From positions 88,517 through 152,516 of the forward strand of contig NZ_BMPI01000023.1 of assembly GCF_014647515.1 (NCBI RefSeq): a stretch of DNA of 64,000 bases. Direction: 5' to 3'. The stretch is from Dactylosporangium sucinum. GTDB lineage: Bacteria > Actinomycetota > Actinomycetes > Mycobacteriales > Micromonosporaceae. The translations under genes and the position numbers were made by a program. Shown in pieces: positions 1 through 7,341 of the stretch. The notes beneath the pieces were generated by a model. The model worked only from the letters and a program-made list of their open reading frames with translations. It was not told the DNA's origin and ran no database searches. Every line of letters starts with the position of its first letter. Within the stretch, counting starts at the first letter, position 1.

Positions 1-188
1 GCCGACCCGGCGAGCGCGCGGTCGAGCGCCGCGGGGTCGTCGACGGCGGCCGGCCGGACCTCGTGCTGCCCGGCCATCGCGGCGAGCCGTGCCGGGTCCC
101 GGCCGGACAGCACCGGGAGGTAGCCGCGTTCGATGAGGGTTGCCACGACGAAGCGGCCGGTGTGCCCGTACGCGCCGTAGACGGTCAC
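1..188 (-). CDS. NAD(P)-binding oxidoreductase, N-terminal part only
   Basis: Only the first ~62 codons lie in the window; the gene runs off its left edge. The translated start (VTVYGAYGHTGRFVVATLIE) carries the GxxGxxG dinucleotide-binding turn of NmrA/saccharopine-dehydrogenase-like Rossmann proteins, followed by a basic LSGRDPARL stretch typical of NADP users. Start is GTG at 188; an in-frame GTG at 209 is an alternative. It is divergent from the GlxA-type regulator at 281, with an inverted repeat between them, so it is the likely target of that regulator (inference). Substrate cannot be judged from this fragment. Confidence 0.7.
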   Translation of the reverse strand, partial: MTVYGAYGHTGRFVVATLIERGYLPVLSGRDPARLAAMAGQHEVRPAAVDDPAALDRALAGS

Positions 189-247
189 GTTCCTGTTCTC
201 GACATCCACCCGGACATCGTGGCGCCCACCGGGCCCGCGGCGTGAGT

Positions 248-280
248 GTCGGAAACGACGTGGTGCGTACAATTTCCGAC
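248..280. promoter_or_regulatory. Inverted-repeat operator in divergent promoter
   Basis: Perfect 8-bp arms GTCGGAAA (248-255) and TTTCCGAC (273-280) are separated by 17 bp. They sit exactly between the divergent oxidoreductase and GlxA-type regulator genes and abut the chosen GTG start at 281. The layout suits autoregulation by the AraC-type protein encoded next to it; binding is inferred, not shown. Confidence 0.5.
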
Positions 281-1207
281 GTGAACACAGTCGCTGTGGC
301 CGTGGCCGACGGGATCCTCAACTTCGAGTTCTCCCTCGCCTACGAGCTGTTCGGCACCGCGCCGCTCGGCGACTGGTATGAGCTGGTCATCTGCGGGGCC
401 GGTCCGGTCCGGGCCGACGGCCGGTTCCTGCTCGAGCCCGACGACGGCCTCGACCGGCTGGTGCGGGCCGACACCGTGATCGTCCCCGGCTGGGCCGAGC
501 TCGACGCCGACCCGCCGGCCGACCTCGTCGCCGCCGTCCGCGCCGCGCACGACGCCGGCGCGCGGGTCGCGTCGCTGTGCACCGGGGCCTTCGTGCTGGC
601 CGCGGCCGGTCTGCTGGACGGCCGGCGGGCGACCACCCACTGGCAGTACGCGGAGGCCCTCGCCGCCCGCTATCCCCGCGTCGAGGTCGACCCCGACGTC
701 CTCTACGTCGACGCCGGCAGCGTGCTCACCTCGGCCGGCAAGGCCGCCGCCCTGGACCTCTGCCTGCACCTGGTCCGGCGCGACCACGGCTCGGCCGTCG
801 CCAACGCGGTGGCCCGCCGGCTCGTCGTGCCGCCGCACCGGTCGGGCGGCCAGGCCCAGTTCGTGTCCACGCCGGTGCCGGAGCCGGAGCAGCGCCCGCT
901 GAGCGCGGTGCTCGCCTGGGCGGCCCAGCGCCTCGACCAGCCGCTGACCGTCGAGGACCTGGCCCGCCGGGCCAACCTCAGCTCGCGCCAGCTCGCCCGG
1001 CACTTCCGGTCGGCGACCGGCACCACGCCGCTGCGGTGGCTGCTGACCCAGCGGATCCGGCGGGCGCAGGAGCTGCTGGAGACCACCGGCGACGGTGTGG
1101 ACGCCGTCGCCGCCGCCACCGGCATGGGCACCGCGGCGACGCTGCGCCGGCACTTCAACCGGGTCGTGGGGGTGTCCCCGGCGGAGTACCGGCGCACGTT
1201 CCGCTGA
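281..1207 (+). CDS. GlxA-family transcriptional regulator (DJ-1/PfpI domain + AraC HTH)
   Basis: Predicted 308 aa cytoplasmic regulator. The N-terminal ~190 residues form a DJ-1/PfpI (class I amidotransferase-like) domain with the nucleophile-elbow cysteine in ASLCTGAFVLAAAG. The C-terminal ~100 residues are a double helix-turn-helix AraC domain (TVEDLARRANLSSRQLARHF, and GMGTAATLRRHFNRVVGVSP). This is the usual length and order for GlxA/FtrA-like activators. GTG 281 was chosen because it follows directly after an inverted repeat and gives a normal family N-terminus; GTG 242 would place the repeat inside the gene. It probably controls the divergent NAD(P)-binding gene; the effector is unknown. 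Confidence 0.85.
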   Translation: MNTVAVAVADGILNFEFSLAYELFGTAPLGDWYELVICGAGPVRADGRFLLEPDDGLDRLVRADTVIVPGWAELDADPPADLVAAVRAAHDAGARVASLCTGAFVLAAAGLLDGRRATTHWQYAEALAARYPRVEVDPDVLYVDAGSVLTSAGKAAALDLCLHLVRRDHGSAVANAVARRLVVPPHRSGGQAQFVSTPVPEPEQRPLSAVLAWAAQRLDQPLTVEDLARRANLSSRQLARHFRSATGTTPLRWLLTQRIRRAQELLETTGDGVDAVAAATGMGTAATLRRHFNRVVGVSPAEYRRTFR

Positions 1208-1282
1208 GACTCCACCGAGACTCCGCCGAGGCTCCGCCGAGGCTCCGCCGAGACTCCGCCGAGACTCCGCCGAGGCTCCACT
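1206..1282. repeat. 11-bp tandem repeat array (about 7 copies)
   Basis: Seven head-to-tail copies of GAGRCTCCGCC (R = A or G; first copy ACC, last copy ends in ACT) begin at the stop codon of the GlxA-type gene and end just before the AT-rich promoter of the next gene. The 11-bp period is close to one helical turn. Copies differ almost only at the R position. It is likely to vary in copy number between strains. Confidence 0.85.
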
Positions 1283-1283
1283 C

Positions 1284-1322
1284 AGATAACAGAAATTTGT
1301 GTCATCTCAGTTATATCTGTTA
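1284..1322. promoter_or_regulatory. AT-rich promoter with inverted-repeat operator of the regulator/ABC operon
   Basis: An unusually AT-rich stretch precedes the regulator ATG at 1333. It has perfect 7-bp arms TAACAGA (1287-1293) and TCTGTTA (1316-1322), with a nested imperfect CAGATAAC / GTTATATCTG pair. Such symmetry 10 bp before the start codon fits repression by the GbsR/MarR protein encoded immediately downstream (inference). Confidence 0.55.
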
Positions 1323-1332
1323 GCCTCGTAGC

Positions 1333-1827
1333 ATGCCGAGGGACGAGGAGCTGCTGTTCGCCGACCACGTGGGGCGGTTCTACGCCGGCCACCACGGGTT
1401 CCCGCCGATGGCCGGCCGCCTGCTCGGTTACCTGCTGATCTGCGACCCCCCGCAGCAGACCATCGACATGCTCGGCGAGGCGCTGATGGCCAGCCGCAGC
1501 GCCATCACGGGCGCGGTCAAGCTGCTGGAGAGCTACGGCTACGTGGCCCGGACCCGCCGCGCCGGCGAGCGGTTCGACCGGGTCGGGCTGCGGGCCGAGG
1601 CTCTGGAGCCGCGCAACGCGGAGGCCGCGCTCTTCAAGGAGCAGGCCGCCCTGCTCCGCGAGGGGCTCGCCATCCTCCCCGAGACCCAGACCGCGCAGCG
1701 GGCCGCCCTGCTGGAGCTGCTCGCTCTCGCCGAGTTCTTCCAGGTGCGGCTGCCGCAGCTGATGGACGAGTGGCGTGAGCACCGGGCCGCCCTGCGCGCG
1801 GAAGGCAAGCTTCCCGAATTGGAGTAG
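1333..1827 (+). CDS. GbsR/MarR-family transcriptional regulator
   Basis: 164 aa winged-helix DNA-binding protein. The segment LGYLLICDPPQQTIDMLGEA, followed by LMASRSAITGAVKLLESYGY and a basic wing (VARTRRAGERFDRVGL), matches the GbsR/MarR layout; the C-terminal third is helical and probably dimerises. Its stop is 2 bp before the start of the ABC ATPase gene, so it is the first gene of a regulator-exporter operon, an arrangement common for drug-export repressors. The operator-like inverted repeat just upstream supports autoregulation. The inducer is unknown. Confidence 0.8.
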   Translation: MPRDEELLFADHVGRFYAGHHGFPPMAGRLLGYLLICDPPQQTIDMLGEALMASRSAITGAVKLLESYGYVARTRRAGERFDRVGLRAEALEPRNAEAALFKEQAALLREGLAILPETQTAQRAALLELLALAEFFQVRLPQLMDEWREHRAALRAEGKLPELE

Positions 1828-1829
1828 TC

Positions 1830-2759
1830 GTGCCCGACCGCCCCGCCATCCAGGTCCGTGGGCTCCGCAAGGCCTACCGGTCCCAGACCGTGCTCGACGG
1901 CGTCGACCTCGACGTCCCGGCCGGCACCGTGTTCTCGCTGCTCGGCCCGAACGGGGCCGGCAAGACGACCACCGTCAACGTCCTCACCACCCTGATCCGC
2001 GCCGACGCCGGCGAGGCGTTCGTCGCCGGGCACAGCGTCGCCGCCGCGCCGGCCGCGGTCCGCGCCGCGATCGGTGTCACCGGCCAGTTCTCGGCCGTCG
2101 ACAAGCTGCTCACCGGCGCCGAGAACCTGGCCATGATGGGCGACCTGCAGCACCTGCCGCGGGCCTGCACCCGGCAGCGCGCGGCCGAGCTGTTGGAGCG
2201 CTTCGACCTGGCCGACGCGGCCGGGCGGCGTGCCGGCACCTACTCCGGCGGCATGGTCCGGCGCCTCGACCTGGCGATGAGCCTGATCGGCGAGCCGCGC
2301 GTGCTGTTCCTCGACGAGCCGACCACGGGCCTCGACCCGCGCAGCCGGCGCACCCTGTGGCGGATCATCCGCGGCCTGGCCGACGGCGGCGTGACGGTCT
2401 TCCTCACCACGCAGTATCTCGAGGAGGCCGACGAGCTGGCCGACCGCATCGCCGTGCTCGACCGCGGCCGCCTGGTCGCCCAGGGCACCCCGGCCGAGCT
2501 GAAGCGCCTCGTGCCCGGCGGGCACGTCAGCCTCCAGTTCGCCGACGCGGCCGGGCTGGCCGCCGCCGCCCGGGCGCTCGGCGACCCGCCGGCCAACCCC
2601 GACGCGCTGACCCTGCAGGTGCCCTCCGACGGCTCGGTCGCCGCGGTGAAGGCGCTGCTCGACCGGCTCGACGGCACGACCGTGACCAGCCTGTCGATCC
2701 ACACCCCCGACCTCGACGACGTGTTCCTCGCGCTGACCGCAGAGCAGGTGACCGCGTGA
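1830..2759 (+). CDS. DrrA-like ABC transporter ATP-binding protein
   Basis: 309 aa ATPase of the daunorubicin-resistance (DrrA/ABC-2) type. Visible motifs are Walker A (GPNGAGKTTT, around residue 40), Q-loop (VTGQFSAVDKLLTG), signature TYSGGMVRRLDLA, Walker B VLFLDEPTTGLDP, and the switch region TVFLTTQYLEEADEL. The C-terminal extension (~residues 225-309, ending in LDDVFLALT) is typical of DrrA. GTG start follows the regulator stop by 2 bp. It works with the permease at 2842 as an exporter of an unidentified, probably hydrophobic, compound. Confidence 0.9.
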   Translation: MPDRPAIQVRGLRKAYRSQTVLDGVDLDVPAGTVFSLLGPNGAGKTTTVNVLTTLIRADAGEAFVAGHSVAAAPAAVRAAIGVTGQFSAVDKLLTGAENLAMMGDLQHLPRACTRQRAAELLERFDLADAAGRRAGTYSGGMVRRLDLAMSLIGEPRVLFLDEPTTGLDPRSRRTLWRIIRGLADGGVTVFLTTQYLEEADELADRIAVLDRGRLVAQGTPAELKRLVPGGHVSLQFADAAGLAAAARALGDPPANPDALTLQVPSDGSVAAVKALLDRLDGTTVTSLSIHTPDLDDVFLALTAEQVTA

Positions 2760-2765
2760 GCGGAT

Positions 2766-2838
2766 CCGGAGCGAAGCGGAGGAGGCCGCTCATCATGGGC
2801 TCAGTGTGGAGCTCAGGCGGCCGGAGCGAAGCGGAGGA
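2766..2838. repeat. Duplicated 18-bp motif in the drrA-drrB spacer
   Basis: CCGGAGCGAAGCGGAGGA occurs twice, at 2766-2783 and 2821-2838, 55 bp apart, inside the 82-bp gap between the ABC ATPase and permease genes. The second copy supplies the ribosome-binding site (GGAGGA) of the permease. The first copy is not followed by a start codon, so the spacer looks like a local duplication or an inserted extragenic repeat. Confidence 0.75.
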
Positions 2839-2841
2839 CGC

Positions 2842-3612
2842 GTGAGCGCGCTGGCCTATGCCCTGACCGACTCCTCGACGATGCTGCGGCGGGTGCTGCG
2901 GCACACCACCCGCAACCCGTCCACGCTCATCATGTCGATACTGCTGCCCGGGGTGCTGCTGCTGTTGCTGAACTACGGGTTCGGCGGCGCCATCGAGACC
3001 GGCGGGGTGCGGTATCTCGACTACCTGATCCCCGGGATCATCATGATGGGCGCCTGCTACTCGGTGAGCGCGACGGCGGTGTCGGTCGCCACCGACGCGA
3101 GCGAGGGCATCATCGACCGCTTCCGGACCATGGCGGTGGCCCGGTCGGCGCTGATGACCGGGCACGTTGTCGGCAGCCTTCTGCGCAGCCTGTTCGGGAC
3201 GAGCCTGGTGGTACTGGTGGCGCTGGCCCTCGGCTACCGCCCGACCTCGGACCCGCTGCGCTGGCTCGCCGTGGCCGGGCTGGTGACCCTGCTGCTGTTC
3301 GCGATCGCCTGGCTGGCGGCCGCGATCGGGCTGGCCACGGGCAACGCCACCGGCGCGGCCAGCGCGTCCGCGATCTTCCAGATCCTGCCGTTCCTGTCCG
3401 GCGCGTTCGTGCCCACCGAGACGATGCCGGGCTGGCTGCAGGCGTTCACCGCCAACCAGCCGATGACCCACATCGTGGCCGCCCTGCGCGGCCTGCTCAA
3501 CGACGCCCCGGTCGGCGACCACGCCTGGATCGCCGTGGCCTGGTGCGCGGGCACCGCGCTGCTCGGCGTCCTCTGGGCCCGCTCGGCCTACAACCGTCGC
3601 GCCACCCGCTAG
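2842..3612 (+). CDS. DrrB-like ABC-2 transporter permease
   Basis: 256 aa ABC-2 membrane protein with about six hydrophobic segments, for example IMSILLPGVLLLLLNYGFGG and LVTLLLFAIAWLAAAIGLAT. The family signature near the fifth helix (QILPFLSGAFVPTETMPGWLQAFTANQPMTHIVAALRGLL) is clear. GTG 2842 was chosen because GGAGGA lies 6 bp upstream; longer in-frame starts would translate the spacer repeat. It partners the ATPase at 1830 in a two-gene exporter controlled by the upstream GbsR/MarR gene. Confidence 0.88.
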   Translation: MSALAYALTDSSTMLRRVLRHTTRNPSTLIMSILLPGVLLLLLNYGFGGAIETGGVRYLDYLIPGIIMMGACYSVSATAVSVATDASEGIIDRFRTMAVARSALMTGHVVGSLLRSLFGTSLVVLVALALGYRPTSDPLRWLAVAGLVTLLLFAIAWLAAAIGLATGNATGAASASAIFQILPFLSGAFVPTETMPGWLQAFTANQPMTHIVAALRGLLNDAPVGDHAWIAVAWCAGTALLGVLWARSAYNRRATR

Positions 3613-3632
3613 CGCGCCGTCGCCGCCGTCCG

Positions 3633-4688
3633 TTACGCGGGGGGCGGGGCGGCGGCCAGGCCGGTGCAGCGGCGCAGGTCGATGAAGCGTTTCGTCAGGG
3701 CCGACGCCGCGGTGCCGGTCAGGAGCCTGGGCCGGCCGGTGTCGCTCACCACCGCCGGGACCAGCTCCGCCTTCACCACCGACCGGCCGTGCACCTGGAC
3801 CCGCAGGACGCCCGTGTCGGCGGAGCCCACGTACCAGACGAAGTTGCCCAGGCCGTAGGCCACGTACGTGCGGCCCAGCCAGCCGTCGCCCTGCAGGACG
3901 TGCGCGTGGGCGCCGATGATGAGGTCGGCGCCCGCGTCGGCCAGCGCCGCGGCGAAGCTCTTCTGGTCCTTGTTCGGGCAGGAGTCCCGTTCCGTGCCCC
4001 AGTGGTTGAAGACCACCACCAGGTCGGCCTGTGAGCGGGCCGCCCGCACCGCGGCCACCGCGCGGTCCACGTCCCACGCCAGCGCGATGCCGGGCGTCGT
4101 CGGGCCGGCCTTCCAGGACTCGGCCAGCGTGTGGATCTGGCTGAAGCCCACGATCGCCACCCGCACGCCCTGCACCGGGAGGATCAGTGGCGCGTACGCC
4201 TCGTCGATCGTGCGCCCGCCGCCGAAGACCGGCATGCCGGCCGCCGACGCGGCGTCCAGCGTGTCGGCGAAGCCCACGCGGCCGTAGTCGAGCGCGTGGT
4301 TGTTCGCGATCGACACGGCGTCGACGCCGGCCGCCTTGACCGCCTCGTACGCCGTTGCCGGGGCGCGGAAGTGGAACTCCTTCGGCTCGGGCGTGCCCCG
4401 CGTGGTGATCGCCGTCTCCAGGTTGACGACGGCGAGGTCGGCGGCCGACAGCACCTCCGCGACCGGGCCGAACGCGGTCGCCGGGTTCTTCAGCAGGCCC
4501 GCCGTGCGGCCGGTGAAGTGCACGTCGCCGCCGAAGGCGAGGGTGAGGTCGACTGGCGCGGCCGCGGACGGAGACGGTGCCGGTGAAGCGGACGCAGACG
4601 CGGATGGTGACTGCGACACCACAGCGGGTGGCGGCGGCGTGCAGCCACCCAGCAGTACCACCGACGCCAACAGCACCCGAAGCCGCAC
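3633..4688 (-). CDS. CapA-family (PGA_cap) lipoprotein
   Basis: 351 aa. A signal peptide with lipobox (LLGGC, Cys at ~16) is followed by a Ser/Ala/Pro linker and then a CapA/PgsA-type metallophosphatase-like domain: FGGDVHF, NLETAIT, SIANNHALDYG, FNHWGTE, IIGAHAHVLQG, YGLGNFVW. These are the conserved metal-site motifs of the poly-gamma-glutamate capsule protein family, though most actinobacterial members have no proven capsule role. It is predicted to be anchored outside the membrane. The gene starts 10 bp after a Tat-type lipoprotein gene, implying an operon. Confidence 0.87.
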   Translation of the reverse strand: MRLRVLLASVVLLGGCTPPPPAVVSQSPSASASASPAPSPSAAAPVDLTLAFGGDVHFTGRTAGLLKNPATAFGPVAEVLSAADLAVVNLETAITTRGTPEPKEFHFRAPATAYEAVKAAGVDAVSIANNHALDYGRVGFADTLDAASAAGMPVFGGGRTIDEAYAPLILPVQGVRVAIVGFSQIHTLAESWKAGPTTPGIALAWDVDRAVAAVRAARSQADLVVVFNHWGTERDSCPNKDQKSFAAALADAGADLIIGAHAHVLQGDGWLGRTYVAYGLGNFVWYVGSADTGVLRVQVHGRSVVKAELVPAVVSDTGRPRLLTGTAASALTKRFIDLRRCTGLAAAPPPA

Positions 4689-4698
4689 AGCGGACAGG

Positions 4699-5553
4699 TT
4701 ACTTCGCGGGCGTGCCGGCCGAGACGGCGCGCAGGCCCTCGTACATCGCGGCCGCCACCTTCGCCGGCGTCTGCTGGAGGCGGGAGCTGTCGACGTACAG
4801 CTTGCGGTAGCCGGTGTTGGTGTAGATCGTGCCGCCCGCGTCCAGCAGCGTCTTCTGGTCCTTCGCCGACATCATCTCGCCCGGGTTGGCCACCAGCCAG
4901 TTCAGGTTCGCGGTGTTGTGGAACGCGAGCAGGATGCCCTGCGGGATGAAGCGCTCGCCGAGCGGGACCTGCGCGTAGGGGTACACCTCGATGAGGTTCT
5001 TCCCGGCGGCGGCGACGGTGAAGGATGCGTCGGTGACGAGCTTGGCGTAGTCGGCCTTCGAGATCATCGTCTTGATCATCAGCAGGGCCAGGCCGACCTG
5101 GTAGCCGGCGAGGGTGCTGTTGATCGTGTTCTTGTCCGGGACCAGGCGGCCGATCGGCTCCTTGGCGCCCCACAGCGGGCTGGTGTCGAGCCGCTCCATG
5201 TTGAAGCACAGCTCGTCGACCACGTACTCCTGGCCCGTGACGCTGGAGCGGGGCAGCGCCGGGACGATCTCCGGGTGGGCGTTGGCCCGCGCCCAGTCCA
5301 GGTACGCGCCCAGCTCCACCCGCTGCGCGACGCGGGCCGCGGCCAGCTTCGGCTCGTCGTCGAAGGCGATGCTGTCGGCGGCCGGGAACCGGTAGTTGCT
5401 GGCATACTCGGCGAGCTTCCGCATCGGGTCGGCGGCGGCCGTGGGACTGGCGGCGGCGGACGGGGCCGGAGCAGACGCCGGGCCGTCTTCGGAACCGCAG
5501 CCGGCGACGACCGCCGTCGCGCCGAGCATCGCCAGAAAGCCGCGACGATCCAT
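4699..5553 (-). CDS. Tat-type lipoprotein of unknown function
   Basis: 284 aa. The N-terminus MDRRGFLAMLGATAVVAGCG combines a twin-arginine-like signal with a lipobox cysteine, then an Ala/Ser/Pro linker. The mature part is rich in polar residues and has no motif I can name; it includes VDELCFNMERLDTSPLWG and an alpha-helical C-terminus. ATG 5553 has GGAGG 9 bp upstream, so a longer in-frame start at 5625 is unlikely. It is cotranscribed with the CapA-like gene 10 bp downstream, suggesting both act at the outer face of the membrane. Confidence 0.7.
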   Translation of the reverse strand: MDRRGFLAMLGATAVVAGCGSEDGPASAPAPSAAASPTAAADPMRKLAEYASNYRFPAADSIAFDDEPKLAAARVAQRVELGAYLDWARANAHPEIVPALPRSSVTGQEYVVDELCFNMERLDTSPLWGAKEPIGRLVPDKNTINSTLAGYQVGLALLMIKTMISKADYAKLVTDASFTVAAAGKNLIEVYPYAQVPLGERFIPQGILLAFHNTANLNWLVANPGEMMSAKDQKTLLDAGGTIYTNTGYRKLYVDSSRLQQTPAKVAAAMYEGLRAVSAGTPAK

Positions 5554-5790
5554 GCCGAGAGTCCTCCACAGAGCAGAATGCACAGTCGCCACCGATCCTG
5601 CCGACCGGGCGCTCCGGAACGTCATCGCCCGATCAGCCGCCGGTGGTGGATCCTGACCGAACGAACGGCGGATTGACTGGGCCCTGACCCGGCTGCGCCG
5701 GCGGGCCGGCCCGGCACGCGGCGCCCGGCTGACCCGCGCCCGCCTGGCCGTCGAGCGCCGCCGCTCGGGCGCTTGCTCCGTTCAGGCTCA

Positions 5791-5820
5791 TTGACAGGAG
5801 TCTTCACAGAGTCGTACTGT
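5791..5820 (+). promoter_or_regulatory. Sigma-70-type promoter of the GH26 mannanase gene
   Basis: TTGACA (5791-5796) and TACTGT (5815-5820) are separated by 18 bp. The same arrangement with the same 18-bp spacer precedes the beta-mannosidase gene (14096-14125), which supports the call. Confidence 0.7.
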
Positions 5821-5826
5821 CGCAGC

Positions 5827-5858
5827 GCTTACTCGGTTCAGTAACGTAACTGAACCGA
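5827..5858. promoter_or_regulatory. LacI-type operator of the GH26 mannanase gene
   Basis: The 26-bp palindrome 5833-5858 has perfect 10-bp arms TCGGTTCAGT / ACTGAACCGA around an ACGT core. The box GCTTACTCGGTTCAG (5827-5841) is repeated exactly at 14133-14147 before the GH2 gene. It lies just downstream of the -10 element, where a LacI-family repressor would block transcription. One of the three LacI genes nearby is the likely binder (inference). Confidence 0.75.
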
Positions 5859-5901
5859 ACGACCGGGCGCCGCCTCGTCCGGCCGGGAAAGGAGTGTTCC
5901 C

Positions 5902-7311
5902 GTGCGTTTGCCCAGACTCGGGCGCGGGCTCGCGGTGGTGGCCGTCCTCGCCGCCGCCCTGCTCGCCGCGCCGACCGCACCCGCCCAGGCGTTCCCCGCA
6001 TCGACGCGGGCCGCGCTCGTCAACTACCTGCAGAGCATCTCGGGGCAGTACACGATCACCGGCCAGCACAACCGTGAACCCAACTCCGACCCGACCAAGT
6101 GGACCCGGGTCGCCCAGCAGCTCACCGGGCAGACGCCCGGGCTGTGGGGCGGCGACTTCCTCTTCCAGGCCGCCGACGTCGCCGCCCGCCAGACGATGGT
6201 CAACGAGGCGATCCGGCAGTGGCAGGGCGGCTCGCTCGTCGCGCTGACCTGGCACATGTGCCCGCCGACCGTCGGCTCGACGTGCGGCTGGGACAGCAAC
6301 GGCGTGCTCGCCCACCTCTCCGACAGCCAGTGGAGCCAGCTCGTCACCGACGGCACCGCGCTGAACACCGCCTACAAGAACCGGCTCAACGAGGCCGTGC
6401 CCTACCTGCGGCAGCTGCAGAACGCCGGCGTGCCGGTGCTGTGGCGGCCCATCCACGAGATGAACGAGGGCTGGTCCTGGTGGGGCGGGCGGCCGGGCGC
6501 CAACGGCAGCCGCAAGCTGTTCCAGATCACCCGGGACCACTACACCGCTCAGGGGCTCACCAACCTGGTCTGGGTCTGGAACGTCAAGGACGTCAACATG
6601 GGCTCGATCGGCGACTACTGGCCGGGCGCGTCCGCCGTGGACCTCGCGACGCTCGACATCTGGGTCAAGCTGGCCCCGAGCGCGAGCGACTACCAGGCGA
6701 TGCTCACCGTGGCCGGCGGCAAGCCGATCGCGCTCGCCGAGGTCGGCCAGGTGCCGAGCGTGGCGCTGCTGCAGGCGCAGCCCCGGTGGACCTACTTCAT
6801 GGTGTGGGCGGAGTACCTCACGGACCCGGCCTACAACAGCAATGCCGCGGTGCAGAACACGTACTTAAACAGCCGGGTGCTGGTGCGGGGCGAGTTCACC
6901 GTGCCGGGCGCGGGTGGCGGTGGCGGCTCCGGGACCGGCCCGGTCGTCGGGCTGGCCGGCAAGTGTCTCGACGTGGCCGCGTCGGGGACCGCCAACGGGA
7001 CGAAGATCCAGCTGTACACCTGCAACGGCACCGGCGCCCAGAACTGGACCGTCGGGGCGGACGGGACGCTGCGGGCGCTCGGCAAGTGCCTGGACGTGGC
7101 GGGCGGCGTCAACGCCGACGGCACGAAGGTGCAGCTGTGGGACTGCGTCGGCAACGCCAACCAGCAGTGGTCGCGCAACGGGCAGCGGCTGGTCAACCCG
7201 GCGACGGGCCGATGCCTCGACGTCACCGGGCAGAACAGCGCCGACGGCACGCAGATCCAGATCTGGACGTGCAACGGCCAGACCAACCAGAACTGGACGC
7301 TGCCCGCCTGA
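5902..7311 (+). CDS. Secreted GH26 beta-mannanase with C-terminal ricin-type CBM13
   Basis: 469 aa endo-acting hydrolase of beta-1,4-mannan. A signal peptide ending in PTAPAQA (cleavage near residue 30) precedes the GH26 domain (~34-330). The acid/base Glu186 lies in RPIHEMNEGWSWWGG and the nucleophile Glu280 in IALAEVGQ. After a GAGGGGGSGTG linker comes a ricin-B/CBM13 carbohydrate-binding module (~346-469) with repeated CLDVA and QxW-type motifs (AQNWTV, NQQWSR, NQNWTL). GTG 5902 has AAAGGAG upstream. It is secreted to release manno-oligosaccharides for the ABC transporter at 9.6-12.8 kb. Mannanase is the best call because a GH2 beta-mannosidase shares its promoter/operator. Confidence 0.88.
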   Translation: MRLPRLGRGLAVVAVLAAALLAAPTAPAQAFPASTRAALVNYLQSISGQYTITGQHNREPNSDPTKWTRVAQQLTGQTPGLWGGDFLFQAADVAARQTMVNEAIRQWQGGSLVALTWHMCPPTVGSTCGWDSNGVLAHLSDSQWSQLVTDGTALNTAYKNRLNEAVPYLRQLQNAGVPVLWRPIHEMNEGWSWWGGRPGANGSRKLFQITRDHYTAQGLTNLVWVWNVKDVNMGSIGDYWPGASAVDLATLDIWVKLAPSASDYQAMLTVAGGKPIALAEVGQVPSVALLQAQPRWTYFMVWAEYLTDPAYNSNAAVQNTYLNSRVLVRGEFTVPGAGGGGGSGTGPVVGLAGKCLDVAASGTANGTKIQLYTCNGTGAQNWTVGADGTLRALGKCLDVAGGVNADGTKVQLWDCVGNANQQWSRNGQRLVNPATGRCLDVTGQNSADGTQIQIWTCNGQTNQNWTLPA

Positions 7312-7341
7312 GCCTGTTGTGGCGGCTTGATCGGGTGCCGT

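Larger units (their letters stand above)
5554..5901. other. Divergent intergenic region (348 bp)
   Basis: This stretch separates the Tat-lipoprotein gene from the GH26 gene. Its right third holds the GH26 promoter and operator, described separately. The left two thirds (about 5600-5780) is GC-rich. It contains no open frame I can support and no clear minus-strand promoter; a lone half-site-like CCGTTCAGG lies at about 5779-5786. Confidence 0.6.

Noticed and set aside
1206..1282. A CRISPR array
   Set aside because: The repeat unit is only 11 bp with no spacers; it is a plain tandem repeat. No other regularly spaced repeats were seen.
3633..5553. A poly-gamma-glutamate capsule biosynthesis locus
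   Set aside because: Only a CapA-like protein is present; the ligase (CapB) and transporter (CapC) partners are absent.
4490..5569. Long antisense frames over the CapA and Tat-lipoprotein genes
   Set aside because: Low-complexity Arg/Gly/Pro translations without motifs, typical GC-bias shadows; the same applies to many other long frames in the window.
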